DNA from: Eggerthellaceae bacterium
Lineage (GTDB): Bacteria; Actinomycetota; Coriobacteriia; Coriobacteriales; Eggerthellaceae
Direction of reading: 5' to 3'
DNA length: 54,083 nt
Assembly: GCA_017459925.1 (NCBI GenBank)
Contig: JAFUCC010000062.1
Coordinates: 1-54,083 of the forward strand
How positions within the stretch are numbered: position 1 is the first letter of the stretch; the number at the start of each line of letters is the position of its first letter. A program made the position numbers and the translations under genes. Below are positions 50,167 through 54,083 of the stretch, piece by piece. The notes under the pieces are model-generated. The model saw only the letters and a program-made list of their open reading frames with translations. It was not told where the DNA came from and made no database searches.

Positions 50167-51057
50167 TCAACCTTCTTCAATAATCGCCCTTACGGCGTCG
50201 AGGAACACCTGCGCTTGGCGTGTGGGCAGGGCCTTGCGCCATACCAGGCCGTGGCGCGATTCGACGCGTGGTTCCAGGGGGATGAACACGAGGTCGGACT
50301 GGCCGCTACCCGATTCTGACACGAGCAGCTCATCGTAGGCGAATGCGATGCCAAAGCCGTTGCGGATGAGCCACTTGGCATTCATGCCGAGGCTGTATGT
50401 GGCAACGACGTTGACCTCATCGGCGTATTCGCCGAGCCAGTCGTGTATCGGCCCTACCTTTGCCCCTTGGCGCGACGTGATCAACTGCCTTCCGACCACG
50501 TTTTCGGGACGCACGCAATCGAGCTTCGCAACGGGGTCGTGCTTAAGCGCCACGATGCCCCAAACGTCGTTGTCAGGCAGCTCGAGCACGTTCAGGTTCA
50601 CGTGCGGCTGCATATCGCATTCCAGGAGGAAGTCGTACTGGCCCCTCACGAGTCCGTCCATGAGCTCGGCGGTTGTCCCGCTGTACAGCTGAAAGTCGAT
50701 GCCGGGGTATACGTTGCGGACATCCGTCATCGCCCGGGCGAGGATACCCATCGCCTTGGTCTCGCCCGCGGCTATGTGAACACTTCCCGAGACGGTTTTC
50801 GAGGGCAGCGATATGTCGGCTTCGGCCTTCTCGGCAAGCGCGATGATGTTCTCGGCATACTGCGCCAGCATCACCCCGTGCTCGGTCGGAACAATGCCGG
50901 AGTGGCCGCGCGTATAGAGCTGCCTGCCGAGCTCGTCTTCGAGCGCCGAGAGCTGGCGTGAGAGCGTCGGCTGCGTGACATGCAACCTCTTTGCCGCATT
51001 CGAGATATTGCCTTCCTGCACGACCGCGAGGAAATACTTCAGCGTGCGGATTTCCAT
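50167..51057 (-). CDS. LysR-family transcriptional regulator
   Basis: 296 residues. N-terminal winged helix (MEIRTLKYFLAVVQEGNISNAAKRLHVTQPTLSRQL) and a substrate-binding domain from about 90. GGAGG lies before the ATG at 51057. It is divergent from the acetyltransferase gene at 51172 with a LysR-type dyad between them. Target probably that gene or the lipoprotein/hydrolase group next to it. Effector unknown. Confidence 0.9.
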   Translation of the reverse strand: MEIRTLKYFLAVVQEGNISNAAKRLHVTQPTLSRQLSALEDELGRQLYTRGHSGIVPTEHGVMLAQYAENIIALAEKAEADISLPSKTVSGSVHIAAGETKAMGILARAMTDVRNVYPGIDFQLYSGTTAELMDGLVRGQYDFLLECDMQPHVNLNVLELPDNDVWGIVALKHDPVAKLDCVRPENVVGRQLITSRQGAKVGPIHDWLGEYADEVNVVATYSLGMNAKWLIRNGFGIAFAYDELLVSESGSGQSDLVFIPLEPRVESRHGLVWRKALPTRQAQVFLDAVRAIIEEG

Positions 51058-51085
51058 GATGCCTCCGACCATGCCTCGAGCGTAT

Positions 51086-51114
51086 ATTGCAAATTACATT
51101 ATAGGTAATTGCTA
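51086..51114. promoter_or_regulatory. LysR-type dyad between divergent genes
   Basis: ATTGCAAATTAC and GTAATTGCTAT form an imperfect inverted repeat, with T-N11-A spacing, in the 114-base divergent gap. Confidence 0.5.
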
Positions 51115-51171
51115 TTAACCCTGATGGTTCATACACTTGAGTTGAAGTCGAGATGACGAAACGGAGGCATC

Positions 51172-51765
51172 ATGTACGAAGACGGCGAAGAGCTCACGCA
51201 GGAGCAGATCGACTATTTCATCGAGCGTATGAACAGTGGCGAGGAGGTCGAGGCGGGCTCGGAGGTGCACCGGCTGATGACCGCGGCATCTGAGCGTGCG
51301 ATGCGCATCACGTCGCGCATGAACGCGGCGTTCGACAGTCTCTCGGGCGTACGCGCGCAGCTCGAGGAGCTGTGGATGTGCGAACTACCCGAGGGAGTGG
51401 GCGTCTTCCCGCCGTTCACGACCGACTGCGGGCTGAACACGCACGTGGGCGAGGGCGTGTTCATAAACGTGGGCGCCCGCTTCCAGGATCAGGGCGGTAT
51501 TTACATCGGGGAGCGCGCGCTGCTCGGGCACAACTGCGTCATCGCCACCCTGAACCACGACATGGATCCGGCTAAGCGCGCAAACCTGGTTCCCGCGCCC
51601 GTGCGCATCGGCGCCGATGCCTGGCTCGGCGCTAACGTCACGGTGCTTCCCGGCGTGACCATAGGGGAGGGTGCGGTCGTGGCCGCCGGCGCCGTGGTGA
51701 CGCGCGACGTTCCCGCGCGCACCGTCGTCGGGGGCGTGCCGGCCAAGGTCATCAAGGAGCTATGA
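51172..51765 (+). CDS. Hexapeptide-repeat O-acetyltransferase (maltose/galactoside type)
   Basis: 197 residues. Helical N-terminal part, then left-handed beta-helix with hexapeptide repeats ([40 protein letters not shown]). The catalytic His is in TLNHDMDP. Acetylates a sugar or related hydroxyl from acetyl-CoA. GGAGG lies before the ATG. Ends with a copy of the GAAACAGGTACC palindrome. Regulated by the divergent LysR protein, by position. Confidence 0.88.
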   Translation: MYEDGEELTQEQIDYFIERMNSGEEVEAGSEVHRLMTAASERAMRITSRMNAAFDSLSGVRAQLEELWMCELPEGVGVFPPFTTDCGLNTHVGEGVFINVGARFQDQGGIYIGERALLGHNCVIATLNHDMDPAKRANLVPAPVRIGADAWLGANVTVLPGVTIGEGAVVAAGAVVTRDVPARTVVGGVPAKVIKEL

Positions 51766-51769
51766 GCAC

Positions 51770-51794
51770 GAAACAGGCACCTGGTACCTGTTTC
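51770..51794. repeat. 25-bp palindrome, GAAACAGGTACC family (copy 3)
   Basis: One mismatch from perfect (GAAACAGGCACC left arm). Located between the stops of convergent acetyltransferase and HxlR genes. Confidence 0.85.
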
Positions 51795-51803
51795 AGTTTG
51801 TCC

Positions 51804-52139
51804 CTACGATTCGCCTCGTATCATGTCTTGGTATCCCAGGCCCCATTCCTGCATGCTCGCGATGATGGGGCGCATGGACTCGCCTACGTCAGACAAGGCG
51901 TACTCGACGTGCACGGGCACCTCGGGGTAGACGGTGCGCGTGATGATGCCGTCGCGCTCGAGTGCTTTAAGGTTGTCGGTGAGGACCTTCTCGGAGAGCC
52001 CGTCGATGGAACGGCACAGCTCGTTGAAGCGGTAGGGACGGTCGAGCAGGCGCTGGATGATGAGGATCTTCCATTTGTTTCCGATGAGGCGCAGCGTGGT
52101 GGCTACGGGGCAGTCGGGTAGCTCGTCCTTCGTGAGCAT
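51804..52139 (-). CDS. HxlR-family transcriptional regulator
   Basis: 111 residues. Winged helix of the HxlR type: LPDCPVATTLRLIGNKWKIL, YRFNELCRSIDGLSEKVLTDNLK and YPEVPVHVEYALSDVG. The single Cys in PDCP is where redox-sensing HxlR proteins carry their reactive thiol. AGGAGG lies before the start at 52139. Divergent from the peptide/radical SAM genes with the dyad CTTAC-N5-GTAAG between, so it is the obvious candidate regulator of that cluster. Confidence 0.9.
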   Translation of the reverse strand: MLTKDELPDCPVATTLRLIGNKWKILIIQRLLDRPYRFNELCRSIDGLSEKVLTDNLKALERDGIITRTVYPEVPVHVEYALSDVGESMRPIIASMQEWGLGYQDMIRGES

Positions 52140-52157
52140 ACGGCCTCCTAGCGGGTT

Positions 52158-52175
52158 GCTTACTTTTGGTAAGTA
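52158..52175. promoter_or_regulatory. HxlR dyad operator
   Basis: CTTAC (52159-52163) and GTAAG (52169-52173) around TTTTG, extended by A/T; close to known HxlR-type sites. Sits 19 bases upstream of hxlR and 100 bases upstream of the peptide gene. Confidence 0.6.
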
Positions 52176-52274
52176 CATAATAGATTAGTGCGTTCTTGCG
52201 GTCAAAGCTCGCGGTCGGTACCTTTCCAATCAGCCCCTCGTTAGAAGGGGATGCGAACGTACAGGAGGTTTCCC

Positions 52275-52466
52275 ATGAGCAAGAACCTGAAGCGCGTTGC
52301 CCTGTGGGGCGTCTCGGCTGGCTGCGGCTCGGCCGATCCGAAGGCTGCCGGTTGCGGCAGCGCCGACCCGAAATCCGCCGGCTGCGGCTCGGCCGACCCG
52401 AAGTGGTCCGGCTGCGGCAGCGCCGACCCGGCGTGGAGCGGCTGCGGCTCGGCAGATCCCCAGTAG
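52275..52466 (+). CDS. Putative RiPP precursor with five GCGSADP repeats
   Basis: 63 residues: a short basic leader MSKNLKRVALWGVSA, then five copies of a 10-residue repeat built on GCGSADP, with linkers KAA, KSA, KWS, AWS and a final Q. Each copy has one Cys and one Asp; two Trp lie before the last repeats. The DNA repeat is 30 bp. CAGGAGG lies six bases before the ATG. A hairpin (52482-52503) and a 29-bp palindrome separate it from the radical SAM gene, which would give more peptide than enzyme. It resembles, from memory, the annotated 'ACGX' peptide systems, but the motif here differs. Likely substrate of the downstream enzyme; product unknown. Confidence 0.8.
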   Translation: MSKNLKRVALWGVSAGCGSADPKAAGCGSADPKSAGCGSADPKWSGCGSADPAWSGCGSADPQ

Positions 52467-52481
52467 GAAAAAGGACGGGCA

Positions 52482-52503
52482 CCGGGGGACTCGCTTCCCC
52501 CGG
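52482..52503 (+). terminator. Attenuator-like hairpin after the precursor gene
   Basis: Perfect 8-bp arms CCGGGGGA and TCCCCCGG around CTCGCT, without a T-run. Probably limits read-through into the radical SAM gene or protects the precursor mRNA. Confidence 0.55.
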
Positions 52504-52519
52504 CACGCCGCCTGGGAAT

Positions 52520-52548
52520 GAACCAAAAGGGAGTCTCCTCTTTGGTTC
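52520..52548. repeat. 29-bp palindrome, GAACCAAAAGGGAG family (copy 4)
   Basis: Left arm as in copies 1 and 2, right arm as in copy 3 (CTCTTTGGTTC). It lies 24 bases before the radical SAM start codon, inside the RiPP operon. Confidence 0.85.
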
Positions 52549-52571
52549 GTTCAGAGCTGTGAGAGGAAATC

Positions 52572-53606
52572 ATGACGACGTTCGCGATACAGTGGCACAT
52601 CACCGACGAGTGCGACCAGCGCTGCAAGCACTGCTACATCTTCGCAGAGGGCTGCCTGGAGCTGCGCACGATGCCCTTCGCCCAGGCGCAACGCGTGTTC
52701 GCGGACTGCATGCGCATGTGCGCCGACTTCGGGCGCGACCCGTACTTCTACCTGACGGGCGGCGACCCGCTGCTGCACCCGGACTTCTGGCGCATCGCCG
52801 AGATGCTGCACGGGGCGGGAGTCATGTGGGCGGTCATGGGCAACCCCTTCCATCTGACGCCTGAGGTCTGCGCCCGGCTGAAAGAGCTCGGGTGCCGCAA
52901 GTATCAGCTCTCGCTCGACGGCTTGGAGCGCACGCACGACGACTTCCGCATGCCGGGGTCGTTCGCGCGCACGCTCGAGGCCATCGACATGCTGAACGTC
53001 GCCGGCATCTGGACCGCCGTGATGACCACGGTGTCCTCGGCGAACATGGACGAGATTCCCGACCTCATCGACCTCATGGCCGCACGTAACGTCAGCGTGT
53101 ACGCGTTTGGGCGCTACTGCCCGACGTCGGGCCAGCGCCGCGACGAGTTCCACATCGAGCCTCACGCCTACCGGGCGTTTTTGCTGCGCTGCCAAAAGCG
53201 CATCGACGCGCACGAGGCGGCGGGGTGCAAGACCACGTTCCAGCGCAAGGACCACCTGTGGACGCTGCTCGAATGGGAGCAAGGGCGCTTCACGGTTCCT
53301 GAATCAGCAGAGCCGGACATGATTTACGACGGCTGCCACTGTGCGACCTCGCACATGACGATAACGCCGACCGGCGACGTGTACGGGTGCCGCCGCATGG
53401 AGAGCCTCGTCGGCAACGTCCTGGAAGAGCCGGCGCGCGACATCTTCCTGGGCGACAAGATGGAGGCCCTGCGCGACTTCGACCGCTTCGAGAAGTGCGC
53501 GAAGTGCGAGCTCCTGGGCTGGTGCCGCGGCTGCCCGGCGGTGGCTGCCGGCTACACCGGAGACATGTACTCGCCAGACCCGCAGTGTTGGAAGGAAGTG
53601 GCGTAA
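52572..53606 (+). CDS. Radical SAM/SPASM peptide maturase
   Basis: 344 residues. The radical SAM cluster is CDQRCKHC (CX3CX2C) near residue 15, followed by LTGGDPLLHPDF (the GGE-like motif). The C-terminal SPASM region has GDVYGCRRM, CAKCELLGWCRGC and CW near the end, expected to hold auxiliary 4Fe-4S clusters. Such enzymes make carbon-carbon, thioether or epimer modifications in ribosomal peptides. The neighbour encoding a Cys-rich repeat peptide is the likely substrate. No separate RRE protein is visible and the N-terminus is too short for a fused one. GAGAGGAAA precedes the ATG. Confidence 0.9.
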   Translation: MTTFAIQWHITDECDQRCKHCYIFAEGCLELRTMPFAQAQRVFADCMRMCADFGRDPYFYLTGGDPLLHPDFWRIAEMLHGAGVMWAVMGNPFHLTPEVCARLKELGCRKYQLSLDGLERTHDDFRMPGSFARTLEAIDMLNVAGIWTAVMTTVSSANMDEIPDLIDLMAARNVSVYAFGRYCPTSGQRRDEFHIEPHAYRAFLLRCQKRIDAHEAAGCKTTFQRKDHLWTLLEWEQGRFTVPESAEPDMIYDGCHCATSHMTITPTGDVYGCRRMESLVGNVLEEPARDIFLGDKMEALRDFDRFEKCAKCELLGWCRGCPAVAAGYTGDMYSPDPQCWKEVA

Positions 53607-54083
53607 ATGGCAACCCCCGATACCATGAGGGCCCTGAAAATAGACCGCGCGACACCCGGGACCGAAGCCGTGTTGACCAAGATACCCGTTCCCGCCGTGA
53701 AGCCCGGTTGGGTGCTCGTTAAGGTCAAGGCGTTCGGCCTGAACAACTCTGAACGGCTCGTGCGGCTCGAGGAGATTGGCGAGCCGTGGATCGCCCCTGC
53801 AGTCGTGCCTGGCATCGAGTGCGCGGGCGTGGTGGCCGACGGAGGCGACACCGACCTCGCGCCTGGCGAGCGCGTTGTCGCCTGCATGGGTGGCATGGGC
53901 CGCGAGTTCGACGGCTCCTACGCCGAATATGCGCTGCTGCCGCGCAGGAACGTCATAAGGGTTCCGGAGGGCATCGACTGGAGTTGGGCCGAGCTGGGCG
54001 CCTTCCCCGAGACGTACCTCACCGCGTGGGGCAGCCTCTTCGAATGTCTGCAGCTGCAGCTCGGCGACACGCTGCTCGTGCGA
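53607..54083 (+). CDS. Zinc-type MDR alcohol dehydrogenase/quinone reductase (cut by window end)
   Basis: First 159 residues of a medium-chain dehydrogenase/reductase: GroES-like domain with FGLNNSERLVR, PGIECAGVV, LAPGERVVACMGGMGREFDGSYAEYALLPRRNV and the beginning of the Rossmann part (GAFPETYLTAWGSLFE, LGDTLLV). The usual zinc-ligand cysteines are not seen, so it looks like the quinone oxidoreductase branch. The ATG follows the radical SAM stop directly (TAA ATG), so it is in the same operon and may tailor the peptide or be an unrelated passenger. Confidence 0.85.
   Translation, partial: MATPDTMRALKIDRATPGTEAVLTKIPVPAVKPGWVLVKVKAFGLNNSERLVRLEEIGEPWIAPAVVPGIECAGVVADGGDTDLAPGERVVACMGGMGREFDGSYAEYALLPRRNVIRVPEGIDWSWAELGAFPETYLTAWGSLFECLQLQLGDTLLVR

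Overview
The window is about 54 kb of GC-rich, densely packed bacterial DNA with short intergenic gaps. Gene content (T-box-controlled trp operon, type III glutamine synthetase, GlnR-like boxes, MurT/GatD, HxlR and radical-SAM peptide genes) and codon use suggest a gut Coriobacteriia member, probably Eggerthellaceae. This placement is inferred, not searched. I see no rRNA, tRNA, CRISPR array or intact transposase gene.

Layout. 1-6.4 kb: amino-acid permease, DUF2974 hydrolase-like protein, GNAT acetyltransferase, diguanylate cyclase, and a metal-related pair (HMA/TauE-like/cupredoxin membrane protein plus a frameshifted DUF2318 protein). 6.5-7.9 kb: DUF3990/HTH toxin-antitoxin-like pair. 7.9-14.6 kb (minus): complete trpEGDCFBA operon behind a tRNA-Trp T-box. 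14.7-37.4 kb: a glutamine/nitrogen block of pyrG, asnB, gltBD, glnN, purF, carAB, a fused murT-gatD, glnK and amtB. Five promoter regions here (asnB, gltB, glnN, purF, amtB) carry GAAAC/TTAAC boxes repeated every 11 bp, which looks like one GlnR-type regulon. 37.5-50 kb: accessory region with small membrane proteins, flavodoxins, a CobW-type GTPase with a His-rich partner, a RelB-like/PIN pair, an ABC exporter fused to a GNAT domain (frameshifted), HipBA, HTH-Fic, a decarboxylase-cupin fusion, and gene remnants around a MITE-like element. 50-54 kb: LysR with a hexapeptide acetyltransferase, then HxlR, a five-repeat Cys peptide, a radical SAM/SPASM enzyme and a zinc-type oxidoreductase (cut by the window end), a likely RiPP cluster.

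Two things stand out. First, the sequence is full of small palindromic elements of several unrelated families. One family has a 31-bp unit, found alone or as inverted pairs 6-7 or 37-38 bp apart. It occurs at seven loci, and two 100-bp pairs lie in frame inside essential metabolic genes, gltB and carB. In all four coding copies the codon that is TAG in intergenic copies has been changed to a sense codon. Elsewhere the same element supplies the stop codons of asnB and murT-gatD, and a different palindromic repeat encodes the linker of the MurT-GatD fusion. Second, the peptide at 52275-52466, with five GCGSADP repeats next to a SPASM radical SAM enzyme, is a good candidate for an uncharacterised ribosomal natural product.
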